Positions 1 through 8,521 of a stretch of DNA of 64,000 nt are shown here, piece by piece (the stretch's first letter is position 1; each line of letters begins with the position of its first letter). The stretch comes from CAZFJG01 sp964410915 (lineage in GTDB: Bacteria; Synergistota; Synergistia; Synergistales; JAFGMB01), in assembly GCA_964410915.1 (NCBI GenBank), contig CAYPIU010000002.1, positions 1-64,000 of the forward strand, given 5' to 3'. The notes beneath the pieces were generated by a model. The model saw only the letters and a list, made by a program, of their open reading frames with translations. It searched no databases and was not told the origin of the DNA. A program made the position numbers and the translations under genes.

Positions 1-49
1 TTCCAATATTCAAATGCGGTTTCGATCTGTCAAATTTTTCCTTTGCCAT
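1..49 (-). CDS. tuf: Elongation factor Tu, 5' fragment cut by window edge
   Basis: Only the first 16 codons are in the window. They translate to MAKEKFDRSKPHLNIG, the standard EF-Tu opening. A strong Shine-Dalgarno (GTAAGGAGG, within 54-68) precedes the ATG at 49. The gene follows fusA by about 34 nt, which is the usual end of the str operon (rpsL-rpsG-fusA-tuf). EF-Tu delivers aminoacyl-tRNA to the ribosome as a GTPase. The GTPase motifs lie outside the window, so the identity rests on the N-terminus and the gene order. Confidence 0.93.
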   Translation of the reverse strand, partial: MAKEKFDRSKPHLNIG

Positions 50-83
50 TTCTTCCTTACCTCCTTACAATTAAGAACAATTT

Positions 84-2147
84 CTAAGATTTTAATACAT
101 CTTCTGCAACATTTGCGGGCACAGTCTCGTAGTGATCGAACTGCATGGAATATGTAGCCCGGCCTGATGTTCTGCTTCTTAACTCAGTAGCATACCCGAA
201 CATTTCAGCAAGAGGTACATACGCTCTTATTGCCCTTGTATTTGCACGAACTTCCATACCTTCAACATGACCGCGCCGTGAAGAAAGATCTCCCATTACA
301 TCCCCGACGTACTCTTCCGGGGTTACAACTTCGACTGACATTATAGGTTCCATAAGTACTGGACCTGCTTTTCTGAGACCTTCCTTGATGCCCATGGAAG
401 CGGCAACATGGAATGCCATTTCAGAACTGTCGACTTCATGGTAGCTTCCGTCAACAAGTCTTACCTTGACTCCGATCACAGGGAATCCCCCAAGGATCCC
501 ACTAGTCATAGCCTCTTCAAGACCCTTTTGTACGGCAGGTATATACTCCTTTGGAATTGAACCTCCGACTATTTTATTCTCAAATTCAAATCCTTTATTA
601 TCTTCAGTGGGTTCAACTTCAAGAACGACATGCCCGAACTGTCCGCGTCCACCACTCTGGCGTATAAACTTACCTTCTGCAGTAGAGGGTTTTGTTATGG
701 CCTCTCTATATGCTACCTGTGGCCTTCCAACCCTGACTTCAACATTAAATTCTCGTTTAAGCCGGTCAACGATAATCTCAAGATGAAGTTCACCCATACC
801 TGAAATAATTGTCTGCCCTGTTTCCTCATCAGATCTAACAACAAATGTTGGATCCTCCTCGGCAAGGGAAGCCAGAGCTTTGGTAAGCTTAAGCTTGTCG
901 GCTTTGGTCATGGGTTCTACAGAAAGGGAAATAACCGGTTCAGGGAAAACAAGGTTTTCAAGTACTACCTTAGAATCTTCTGAGGTCAGGGTATCTCCAG
1001 TCCTTGTATTTTTAAGCCCTGGGAGTGCCACTATCATACCAGCGGATGCCGTGTCAAGAGCTTCCCGCTTATCTGCATGCATTCGCAGTATTCTCCCAAT
1101 TCTCTCCTTGCGATTAGTGACAGGGTTAAAAACACTATCTCCCTTATTTACAGTGCCGGAATAGATCCTTGTATATACCAGCCTGCCAACAAAAGGATCA
1201 ACAGCTATCTTAAAGGCAAGAGCGGAGAAAGAACCTTCCGGTTCTGGCTGCCTTTCAACAGTCTCCCCGGTATCTGCAGAAATCCCTAAAACAGGCGGCA
1301 TTTCCAATGGACTTGGAAGATATTCAATGATCGCATCAAGAAGAGGTTGTACACCTTTGTTTTTGAAGGCTGATCCACATAGAACAGGAACAACATCGAG
1401 AGAAATAGTGTGCTTTCTTATGGCCTTCTTGAGCAATTCCGCAGAAACTTCCTTACCTTCGAGATAAAGTTCCATGATATCTTCATCAAAATCAGAAAGA
1501 GTCTCTACGAGATTCTCCCTTGCTTCTGCTGCCTCTGCAACCATTGCATCAGGTATATCAACAAAAACCCTTTCATTGCCTAAAGCATCGGAATAGGTTA
1601 GTGCTTTATTATTAATAAGATCGATTATTCCAGCAAATGTATCCTCTGCTCCGATCGGCACCTGAAGGGGGAGAGGGACAGCACCAAGCTTTTCCCTGAT
1701 CCCATTGACAACTGAATCAAAATTAGCCCCAACCCTGTCCATCTTGTTGACAAAGGCAAGCCGCGGAACTTTATACTTATCTGCCTGTCGCCAAACAGTC
1801 TCTGACTGAGGTTCTACACCTCCAACAGCGCAGAAGAGTGAAACGACGCCATCGAGCACACGCATGGATCGTTCTACCTCAACAGTAAAGTCCACGTGGC
1901 CGGGTGTATCAATTATATTAATAGCATGATCCTCCCAGATACATGTTGTAGCTGCCGAGGTTATGGTGATCCCACGCTCCCTTTCCTGCTCCATCCAGTC
2001 CATAACTGCTGCACCTTCATGAACTTCACCGAGCTTGTAACTTCTTCCGGTGTAGAACAGTATTCGTTCAGTCGTAGTTGTCTTTCCTGCATCAATATGT
2101 GCTGCTATACCTATATTACGTATCTTTTTCAGATCTTTAACGTCCAT
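84..2147 (-). CDS. fusA: Elongation factor G
   Basis: A 687-residue translational GTPase that moves tRNA and mRNA through the ribosome after peptide transfer. The G1 motif AHIDAGKT is at residues 16-23, the G3 motif DTPGHVDF at about 80-87 and the G4 motif NKMD at about 134-137. The switch I stretch (RGITITSAATT) and domain IV (GGRGQFGHV...) are present, and the length is usual for bacterial EF-G. It is the fourth gene of an L7Ae-like/rpsL/rpsG/fusA/tuf operon, 50 nt after rpsG. The ATG start follows a clear Shine-Dalgarno. Nothing is missing. Confidence 0.99.
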   Translation of the reverse strand: MDVKDLKKIRNIGIAAHIDAGKTTTTERILFYTGRSYKLGEVHEGAAVMDWMEQERERGITITSAATTCIWEDHAINIIDTPGHVDFTVEVERSMRVLDGVVSLFCAVGGVEPQSETVWRQADKYKVPRLAFVNKMDRVGANFDSVVNGIREKLGAVPLPLQVPIGAEDTFAGIIDLINNKALTYSDALGNERVFVDIPDAMVAEAAEARENLVETLSDFDEDIMELYLEGKEVSAELLKKAIRKHTISLDVVPVLCGSAFKNKGVQPLLDAIIEYLPSPLEMPPVLGISADTGETVERQPEPEGSFSALAFKIAVDPFVGRLVYTRIYSGTVNKGDSVFNPVTNRKERIGRILRMHADKREALDTASAGMIVALPGLKNTRTGDTLTSEDSKVVLENLVFPEPVISLSVEPMTKADKLKLTKALASLAEEDPTFVVRSDEETGQTIISGMGELHLEIIVDRLKREFNVEVRVGRPQVAYREAITKPSTAEGKFIRQSGGRGQFGHVVLEVEPTEDNKGFEFENKIVGGSIPKEYIPAVQKGLEEAMTSGILGGFPVIGVKVRLVDGSYHEVDSSEMAFHVAASMGIKEGLRKAGPVLMEPIMSVEVVTPEEYVGDVMGDLSSRRGHVEGMEVRANTRAIRAYVPLAEMFGYATELRSRTSGRATYSMQFDHYETVPANVAEDVLKS

Positions 2148-2197
2148 TCATCTCACCACCTGACAAGATGAAGACCGAAGCGAAATCACAGAGCTCA

Positions 2198-2668
2198 TTA
2201 CCATCTATAGTGCGCAAACGCCCTGTTTGCTTCTGCCATCTTGTGTGTATCTTCTTTTCGTTTGACGGATGCACCCTCACCCCTGTATGCATCGATCATT
2301 TCTCTGGCAAGCCTTTCACTCATTGGCATACCTTTTTTGGAACGTGAATATTGCAACATCCATCTGATAGCAAGAACCTGTGCTCTTTCTGGAGCTACCT
2401 CAACAGGAACCTGATATGTTGCTCCGCCAACACGCCTTGGACGTACTTCCACCAAAGGTTTTACGTTCTCAAGTGCCTTCTCGTAAACGTCAAAGGGTTC
2501 AGCATTAAGTCTTTCAGCTGCAATATCAAGCGCATTATATATAACTTCTTCAGCAATGCTTCTTTTACCATCATTCATTATGCCATTAATAAACTTGGCA
2601 ACTGATGTACTGTTAAATCTTGTATCCGGCAAAAGTTCTCTTTTTCGTAAATGCCCCTTACGCGGCAT
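2198..2668 (-). CDS. rpsG: 30S ribosomal protein S7
   Basis: A 156-residue primary 16S rRNA-binding protein of the 30S head, next to the decoding and exit sites. The N-terminus MPRKGHLRKRELLPD, the KFINGIMNDGKR segment, the RPRRVGGATYQVPVEV loop and the C-terminal KREDTHKMAEANRAFAHYRW are family hallmarks, and the length matches. It lies 24 nt after rpsL and before fusA, as in the classical str operon. In other bacteria S7 represses translation of its own operon; no obvious binding structure was identified here. Confidence 0.99.
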   Translation of the reverse strand: MPRKGHLRKRELLPDTRFNSTSVAKFINGIMNDGKRSIAEEVIYNALDIAAERLNAEPFDVYEKALENVKPLVEVRPRRVGGATYQVPVEVAPERAQVLAIRWMLQYSRSKKGMPMSERLAREMIDAYRGEGASVKRKEDTHKMAEANRAFAHYRW

Positions 2669-2692
2669 GGCTATACTCCTCCCTCAAATGTC

Positions 2693-3064
2693 CTATTTAG
2701 GCCGTCTTGTTCCATACTTGGAACGACCTCTCATGCGGTTTTCGACACCCCCGCAATCGAGAGTACCTCTTACTATGTGGTACCTGACACCTGGAAGGTC
2801 TTTTACACGCCCTCCCCTGACTAACACTACAGAGTGTTCCTGAAGATTATGACCTATTCCTGGAATGTACGATGTAACCTCGATCCCATTGGTCAATCGC
2901 ACACGCGCAACTTTCCTCAAAGCTGAGTTGGGCTTTTTGGGGGTTACTGTATAAACCCTGGTACAAACACCCCTTCTTGCCGGGTTAGCCTGAAGTGCCG
3001 GTGCGTCACTCTTCGGTTTCTTTGCCTTACGACCATTTCTTACAAGTTGATTGATTGTCGGCAC
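2693..3064 (-). CDS. rpsL: 30S ribosomal protein S12
   Basis: A 123-residue decoding-centre protein. The two loops that contact the A site, TPKKPNSALRK and GGRVKDLPGVRYH, carry the usual lysines, so no classical streptomycin-resistance substitution is seen. The start is GTG at 3064, preceded by a strong Shine-Dalgarno (AAGGAGGGAGCTTC). It lies 33 nt downstream of the L7Ae-like gene and upstream of rpsG in one operon. Length and sequence are ordinary for the family. Confidence 0.99.
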   Translation of the reverse strand: MPTINQLVRNGRKAKKPKSDAPALQANPARRGVCTRVYTVTPKKPNSALRKVARVRLTNGIEVTSYIPGIGHNLQEHSVVLVRGGRVKDLPGVRYHIVRGTLDCGGVENRMRGRSKYGTRRPK

Positions 3065-3097
3065 GAAGCTCCCTCCTTCCTTATATTTATCACTATT

Positions 3098-3352
3098 TCA
3101 TTTACCTTTGAGCCTAAGTCCTGCAACTGAAGCGGATCTTGAGATCGCGCAGGCCCTGCCCAGAAAAAGCTTGGATCCCACATACTCAATTGAAACATTC
3201 TGTTGCTCAGCCTCTGTGATTATATGTTCAAGCCCTTTAATATCAGCATCTTCCGCTATAAAGATTTTTTTAAGTTTCCCTCTTGCAAGTAGTCTTGAAA
3301 CCTGTTTTTTTCCAGCAACCCTCTCTGGAGAAGCCAGTTCACTTAAAGACAT
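3098..3352 (-). CDS. L7Ae/L30e-family (YbxF-like) RNA-binding protein
   Basis: An 84-residue protein of the L7Ae/L30e/S12e/Gadd45 fold. Visible hallmarks are GKKQVSRLLARGKLKKIFIAE, the acidic DADIKGLEHI segment and the VGSKLFLGRACAISRSASV stretch. In Firmicutes the gene in this position (between rpoC and rpsL) encodes a kink-turn-binding protein whose role is poorly defined. A longer reading from a TTG at 3394 is possible, but that codon lies inside the promoter spacer. The ATG at 3352 follows AGAGGTATAGTT and is therefore chosen. It is the first gene of the rpsL-rpsG-fusA-tuf operon. Confidence 0.9.
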   Translation of the reverse strand: MSLSELASPERVAGKKQVSRLLARGKLKKIFIAEDADIKGLEHIITEAEQQNVSIEYVGSKLFLGRACAISRSASVAGLRLKGK

Positions 3353-3364
3353 AACTATACCTCT

Positions 3365-3380
3365 GGTGCGAGACGCACCG
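3365..3380 (-). other. 5'-terminal mRNA hairpin of the L7Ae-like/rpsL operon
   Basis: The inverted repeat GGTGCG-AGA-CGCACC (6-bp stem, 3-nt loop, extendable by a G-T pair) sits where transcription from the promoter at 3385-3414 should begin (about 3378). It ends a few bases before the Shine-Dalgarno of the L7Ae-like gene. The mRNA would begin with a tight stem-loop. Such structures elsewhere protect 5' ends from decay or tune initiation; that role is inferred here. Confidence 0.6.
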
Positions 3381-3384
3381 GAAG

Positions 3385-3414
3385 ATAATACCAAAATCCT
3401 TTAAGTAGTGTCAA
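3385..3414 (-). promoter_or_regulatory. Sigma-70-type promoter for the L7Ae-like/rpsL/rpsG/fusA/tuf operon
   Basis: On the minus strand a perfect -35 TTGACA (3409-3414) is separated by 18 bp from a -10 TATTAT (3385-3390). It lies in the 150-nt gap after rpoC and gives the ribosomal-protein operon a transcript separate from rpoBC. The predicted start is near 3378. Confidence 0.75.
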
Positions 3415-3502
3415 GCTATTTCTCATTCTGGAGTACCAGAGCAAAACATTCCCGTACATAATCCTGAATCCTTCTTATTTACCAAAGAAGAAGTTCGACT
3501 TT

Positions 3503-6500
3503 TTAAACAATTTCTGCCTCATATCCCTTGTGTGATCCTGTTTCTGTCCTATCCAGAATTGCAGGGATGCTGTCGATAACCTGTATATCATTCTCCCTGA
3601 ATTCTTTAACACCTGTCCCTGCAGGTATCAAATGACCGATTATAACATTTTCCTTTAAGCCTCTTAGATCATCAACCTGGCCTTTAACTGCAGCTCCAGC
3701 AAGAACCTGTGCCGTCTGCTGGAATGATGCTGCGCTCAGGAAACTTTCTGTTGCAAGAGCCGCTTTGGTTATTCCATGTACAAAGGGTTTACAGTCTGGC
3801 CCTATTCTGAGCTTTCTCATAAATGTAATTCTGTGAACAAGCCGCTTTTCTTCTGAATGGGAATAAATATGCCTTACAACGATATTCTCGCACTCGGATC
3901 TCACAAGATTTTCAAGTATCTCCCTGTTGACTTCCTGCCCTGAGCCGGCAACAACATTTCCTTCAACATCAAGGACAGGATCAAGGATAACTTTCCCATA
4001 TACAGCTTCGGATAAATAACCTTCAATTAATTTATCTCTGGTTATAATATTGCCATCAATTTCTACCGCCGTAAACTCACCTTCTATGATGTTCCTTACA
4101 ACTTTACCATCCACCATATGAGAAATGTCGGTAACTTCATTACCTTCCTTGTCGATAGCCTGAGACAAGGGTTTACCCCATATCTGGTTTATGAGTTTCT
4201 CCTGTAGCGCATCAGGTATATGGATCTCTTCAACATGCTTCCAGACACGAACCGAATCAACATCCGCAATCTTTAAAATGTCCATTACTTCTGAAGTGAT
4301 CAACCTGTCAGCTTTTGCTACAGATTCTCCGTCTATTATCACGTCTTCGGCAAGATACGAATTATCAACCATTCTGGCCAAAGCATCCACATCACGGACA
4401 AGGACGGGCTCGGGACCTTTTGAAGTAAGGATCGATATCTGCCCCTGAGTCAATGGAACTCCGGCATGTATAAGTTTGCCATCTTCATTTTCATAATCAT
4501 GAATGAGTTCCATACCTTCAAGACGTTTCCTGAAAGCAGCTTCTCCGATTATTACATCCAGCATTCCATCCTGATCTTTAACTTTTATTTCCTGTATCAT
4601 GGAGCCAGGAGTTAACAGCCGTCTTACTGATGCTTCATCAAGAACAGTTCCCTGCTCCAGTCCACTGTTATCACTACCCTTAGCAGCAAGTACGCTCTGA
4701 AGGACCTTACCCGAAAAGATACTGATAGCTTCCTGGACATTTGTCTCGTTTTCTTCTTTTATCAGAACTTGTCCACTATCGATATCATCGGTCCAGACAA
4801 GCTGTCCGGCGACCAGGGACGTGTCGCCCTCTTCAACCACCCTCAGGCGATTGACAGGTGCCACCTTTCTGAGGATAACTTCTATATGCTTGTTATTTAT
4901 GGCTACACCCTGGGACATATAAACACTCTGGATCTCGTCAACAAGCATTTTCTGTACCTCAACGATACCCTGCACTTCCAGAAGCTGTTGGGGATCAACA
5001 TTACCCTCTGTCAACCTGGTAGTCTTGGCAACATCCTGTCCCTCTTCGATGAGCAGGTTCTGAGACGTAGGTATGTTATAAGATATTTTCTGATCCTGTC
5101 CGGAATCAACAGAGTTGATAATTACCTTTCTTTTTCCTTCCATTTCGCGGATTTCTGAAACCTTACCATCAAGACCGGCAAGATACGCTACTTTTTTAGG
5201 TCTTCTGACCTCAAATAGCTGCTCGATTCGAGGAAGACCCTGAGTAATATCCTCACCTGTAAGCCTTACTCCTCCAGTATGAAAAGTTCTCATGGTCAAC
5301 TGAGTACCCGGCTCTCCAATGGATTGGGCCGCGACAACACCGACTGCTTCCCCTATTGCTACCTGTTCACGTGTAGCGAGGTCCATACCATAACATTTCT
5401 GGCATATCCCATGCTTAAGTTCACATGTCATGGGACTCCTTACCCAGATTTCTTCTATGCCGGCGTTTTCAACCTCAACTGCAAGTTGAGAAGTAATATA
5501 GTCGTTAGCAGGAACAATTATCCTGCCTGATACAGGGTCAACCAGATCGTTAAGGGCCGTACGACCAACTATTCTTTCATGGAGAGGAATCATTATCTTA
5601 TCATCCTGCTTAAGAGCTGTTATTTTGACTCCTTTGACAGTACCACAGTCAGAATCGGTAACGATGATATCCTGTGCTACATCAACAAGTCTCCTGGTAA
5701 GATAACCTGATTTTGCAGTTCTGAGAGCTGTATCAGCCAATCCTTTCCTTGCACCATGGGTTGAAATAAAATACTCAAGCATGTTAAGCCCCTCACGGAA
5801 ATTCGCCGTGATCGGGTAATCGATTATTCTACCAGAGGGATCCGACATGAGCCCTCTTACTCCAGCCATCTGTGCAACCTGACTCTGACTTCCTCTTGCT
5901 CCCGACTCTATCATCTGTTTAACCGGATTATCCGCAGACATATTCTGAACAATATGATCAGCAATTTTCCTGGATGCCTCCGACCAGAGTATTTCCTTTT
6001 CTCTGAGATATTCATCCTCTGTAAGGATCCCCATCTCGTACTGCGACTTCAAGTCGTCTTCACTTTCCAGGGTATCATTTGTGATCTGTGTTTTTTGAGG
6101 AGGGATAATAATAGCCTGTACCCCAAGGCTGATACCACTTTTAGTCGACCAGTGATAACCGAGAGACTTGATCTCGTCAAGCATTGCAACCATGCTTACC
6201 CGATCGATCCTGTCATAAGCTTCGTCAAGAAGTTTACTGAGATCTTTTTTCCCAAACCTTTTATTTATGTACCTTAAATCCTTGTGAAGTTTGCTGTTGA
6301 AAAGAGCTCTTCCAAGACTTGTTTCTATCCAGTTACCATCTTCATCTTCCCCTGATATCCATTCAGGATCTTTCTTGATATATATTCTGGTCTGTACATG
6401 CAATTTGCCATGATCGAATGCCGAAAGAGCATCTTCAATATTCCTGAAATAACTCCCGTCACCTTCGAGTCCATTCCTCAAAGAAGTTAGATAAAATATC

Positions 6501-8521
6501 CCGAGAACTATATCCTGTGTAGGAGTTACGACCGGCTTACCACTTGCCGGAGAGAGAAGATTTGTTGCGGAAAGCATGAGCATCCTTGCTTCAGCCTGAG
6601 CCTCAATAGAAAGTGGTACATGAACAGCCATCTGGTCTCCATCAAAGTCAGCGTTAAATGCGGAGCATACCATTGGGTGAAGCCTTATAGCCTTACCTTC
6701 CATGAGTACCGGCTCAAAAGCCTGTATACCAAGCCTGTGCAAAGTAGGCGCCCTGTTCAGCATAACAGGATGATCCTTTATTATCTCCTCGAGAATTCCC
6801 CATATTTCTTCTCTGCCACGTTCGATGAGTCTTTTGGCACTCTTGACGTTTGGAGCAAGACCGCGCTCTACAAGTTGTCTTATAACGAAAGGCTTGAACA
6901 GTTCCAGGGCCATCTGTTTGGGAAGTCCACACTGATATATCTTAAGTTCAGGACCTATTACAATTACTGACCTTCCGGAATAGTCAACTCTTTTACCCAG
7001 CAGATTCTGCCTGAATCTACCTTTTTTGCCCCTGAGGAGATCTGTCAGGCTCTTTAAAGGCCTGTTACCTGCTCCAAGAACAGCCTTACCCATACGACCA
7101 TTATCTATAAGGGCATCAACTGACTCCTGAAGCATTCGTTTTTCATTCCTGATGATTATCTCCGGAGCTCTTAGTTCCTGAAGCTTTCTTAACCTGTTAT
7201 TTCTGTTTATAACTCTGCGATAAAGATCATTAAGATCAGAAGTTGCAAAACGACCACCATCGAGCTGTACCATTGGTCTGAGATCCGGAGGTATCACCGG
7301 TAAAACTTCAAGTACCATGCTTCCGGGGCTGAAGAGACTCTGACGAAAATCTTCAGCTACCTGAAGCCTCTTGATTATTTTTCTCTTTTTCTGACCTGTG
7401 GTCTCAGAGAGTTCTTCCCTGAGGGAAGAGGTCAGAAATTCCAGGTCTATCTCATCAAGAAGCTCCTGAACTCCTTCAGCACCTATCCCGGCTTTAAATT
7501 TTTTATCATATGCGGAACAGAGTTCCTGTTCTCTTTCGAGAATTATCTGAGCCTGCTCTAATCCTGAATTGGAAGGATCATTTACTATGTAACATGGATC
7601 TTCAATAGTTATGGTTTCCAGCTGAGCCATAAATCTGCCTGGATATTTTTCATGAAAAAGCTGGAATTCGCTTGTCGATATAACGTCTCCCTTAGAAAAA
7701 GGCAGGTGAGCAGCAGCTGTAACCAGGAATGCCTCCTGCTTGCCGACCAAAGCACGTTCGGCTTCGATTTCCATCCCAAGATCCTTTAGCCTGATAAACT
7801 CGGTCTGGGATATAACGTCTTCCTCGTTGTAATTCAAACCCTCAGGTGCAGACTTTATACTGAACGCCGGCTCGATACGAAAAACAGATTCTCCATAATC
7901 AGTCTTATATCTTGCTACCTGAGAAGCACTCAGAACATCACCTTCGTTAAGGGGAAGATCATCAACACTTACGATCTTGTATGCTTCTTCTGCACGGATT
8001 TTGGGATCATACAGGTTATGTATGCGAAGTTCGCTTTCCGAAACAATATCCCCTCTTTTGAGCAGATCCGGCCGTTTACCCTCCATAACTACTTTATATG
8101 CGACTTCTCTCCTGCGTGTAGGCGCGAAATAAACGACTTTTTCAAGATCTTTGGTACTTGTGCCAAGCAGGAGACTAAGTCTGCTCGGGATTCCGCGCAA
8201 ATACCAGATGTGAACTACCGGCGCAGCCAACTCAATGTGTCCCATTCTTTCTCTTCTGACACGATTGTCCGTCACTTCTACCCCACAACGGTCACAAACA
8301 ACACCTTTAAACTTGGGACCGCTTCTTTTATATTTCCCACATGCACATTCGTAACTTTTTGTAGGACCAAAGATCCTCTCACAGAAAAGGCCATCTTTTT
8401 CGGGACGAAGGGTCCTGTAGTTTATGGTTTCAGGTTTTTTAACCTCTCCACTTGATAGCTCCCTTATCCTGCCTGGACTTGCAAGTTTTATCCTTACTCC
8501 CTTTATTTCTCTCTGGGCCAT
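3503..8521 (-). CDS. rpoC: DNA-directed RNA polymerase subunit beta' (unusually long)
   Basis: The catalytic beta' subunit, 1672 residues against roughly 1200 in typical Firmicutes and 1400 in E. coli. The first zinc site uses Cys59, Cys61, Cys76 and Cys79. The absolutely conserved magnesium loop NADFDGDQMAVH and the trigger-loop region AAQSIGEPGTQLTMRTFHTGG are intact. The extra length comes from two places. One is an N-terminal insertion after about residue 135 with four short repeats. The other is about 310 residues inserted between the HIEVILRK helix (from about 1212) and the GITKAALATESF segment (from 1583). The reading frame is open throughout. The ATG abuts the rpoB stop codon with no gap, so the two are translationally coupled. 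Confidence 0.99.
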   Translation of the reverse strand: MAQREIKGVRIKLASPGRIRELSSGEVKKPETINYRTLRPEKDGLFCERIFGPTKSYECACGKYKRSGPKFKGVVCDRCGVEVTDNRVRRERMGHIELAAPVVHIWYLRGIPSRLSLLLGTSTKDLEKVVYFAPTRRREVAYKVVMEGKRPDLLKRGDIVSESELRIHNLYDPKIRAEEAYKIVSVDDLPLNEGDVLSASQVARYKTDYGESVFRIEPAFSIKSAPEGLNYNEEDVISQTEFIRLKDLGMEIEAERALVGKQEAFLVTAAAHLPFSKGDVISTSEFQLFHEKYPGRFMAQLETITIEDPCYIVNDPSNSGLEQAQIILEREQELCSAYDKKFKAGIGAEGVQELLDEIDLEFLTSSLREELSETTGQKKRKIIKRLQVAEDFRQSLFSPGSMVLEVLPVIPPDLRPMVQLDGGRFATSDLNDLYRRVINRNNRLRKLQELRAPEIIIRNEKRMLQESVDALIDNGRMGKAVLGAGNRPLKSLTDLLRGKKGRFRQNLLGKRVDYSGRSVIVIGPELKIYQCGLPKQMALELFKPFVIRQLVERGLAPNVKSAKRLIERGREEIWGILEEIIKDHPVMLNRAPTLHRLGIQAFEPVLMEGKAIRLHPMVCSAFNADFDGDQMAVHVPLSIEAQAEARMLMLSATNLLSPASGKPVVTPTQDIVLGIFYLTSLRNGLEGDGSYFRNIEDALSAFDHGKLHVQTRIYIKKDPEWISGEDEDGNWIETSLGRALFNSKLHKDLRYINKRFGKKDLSKLLDEAYDRIDRVSMVAMLDEIKSLGYHWSTKSGISLGVQAIIIPPQKTQITNDTLESEDDLKSQYEMGILTEDEYLREKEILWSEASRKIADHIVQNMSADNPVKQMIESGARGSQSQVAQMAGVRGLMSDPSGRIIDYPITANFREGLNMLEYFISTHGARKGLADTALRTAKSGYLTRRLVDVAQDIIVTDSDCGTVKGVKITALKQDDKIMIPLHERIVGRTALNDLVDPVSGRIIVPANDYITSQLAVEVENAGIEEIWVRSPMTCELKHGICQKCYGMDLATREQVAIGEAVGVVAAQSIGEPGTQLTMRTFHTGGVRLTGEDITQGLPRIEQLFEVRRPKKVAYLAGLDGKVSEIREMEGKRKVIINSVDSGQDQKISYNIPTSQNLLIEEGQDVAKTTRLTEGNVDPQQLLEVQGIVEVQKMLVDEIQSVYMSQGVAINNKHIEVILRKVAPVNRLRVVEEGDTSLVAGQLVWTDDIDSGQVLIKEENETNVQEAISIFSGKVLQSVLAAKGSDNSGLEQGTVLDEASVRRLLTPGSMIQEIKVKDQDGMLDVIIGEAAFRKRLEGMELIHDYENEDGKLIHAGVPLTQGQISILTSKGPEPVLVRDVDALARMVDNSYLAEDVIIDGESVAKADRLITSEVMDILKIADVDSVRVWKHVEEIHIPDALQEKLINQIWGKPLSQAIDKEGNEVTDISHMVDGKVVRNIIEGEFTAVEIDGNIITRDKLIEGYLSEAVYGKVILDPVLDVEGNVVAGSGQEVNREILENLVRSECENIVVRHIYSHSEEKRLVHRITFMRKLRIGPDCKPFVHGITKAALATESFLSAASFQQTAQVLAGAAVKGQVDDLRGLKENVIIGHLIPAGTGVKEFRENDIQVIDSIPAILDRTETGSHKGYEAEIV

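Noticed and set aside
3353..3394. N-terminal extension of the L7Ae-like protein from a TTG at 3394
   Set aside because: The codon lies in the promoter spacer and the extension would include the 5' hairpin; the ATG at 3352 has a ribosome site.
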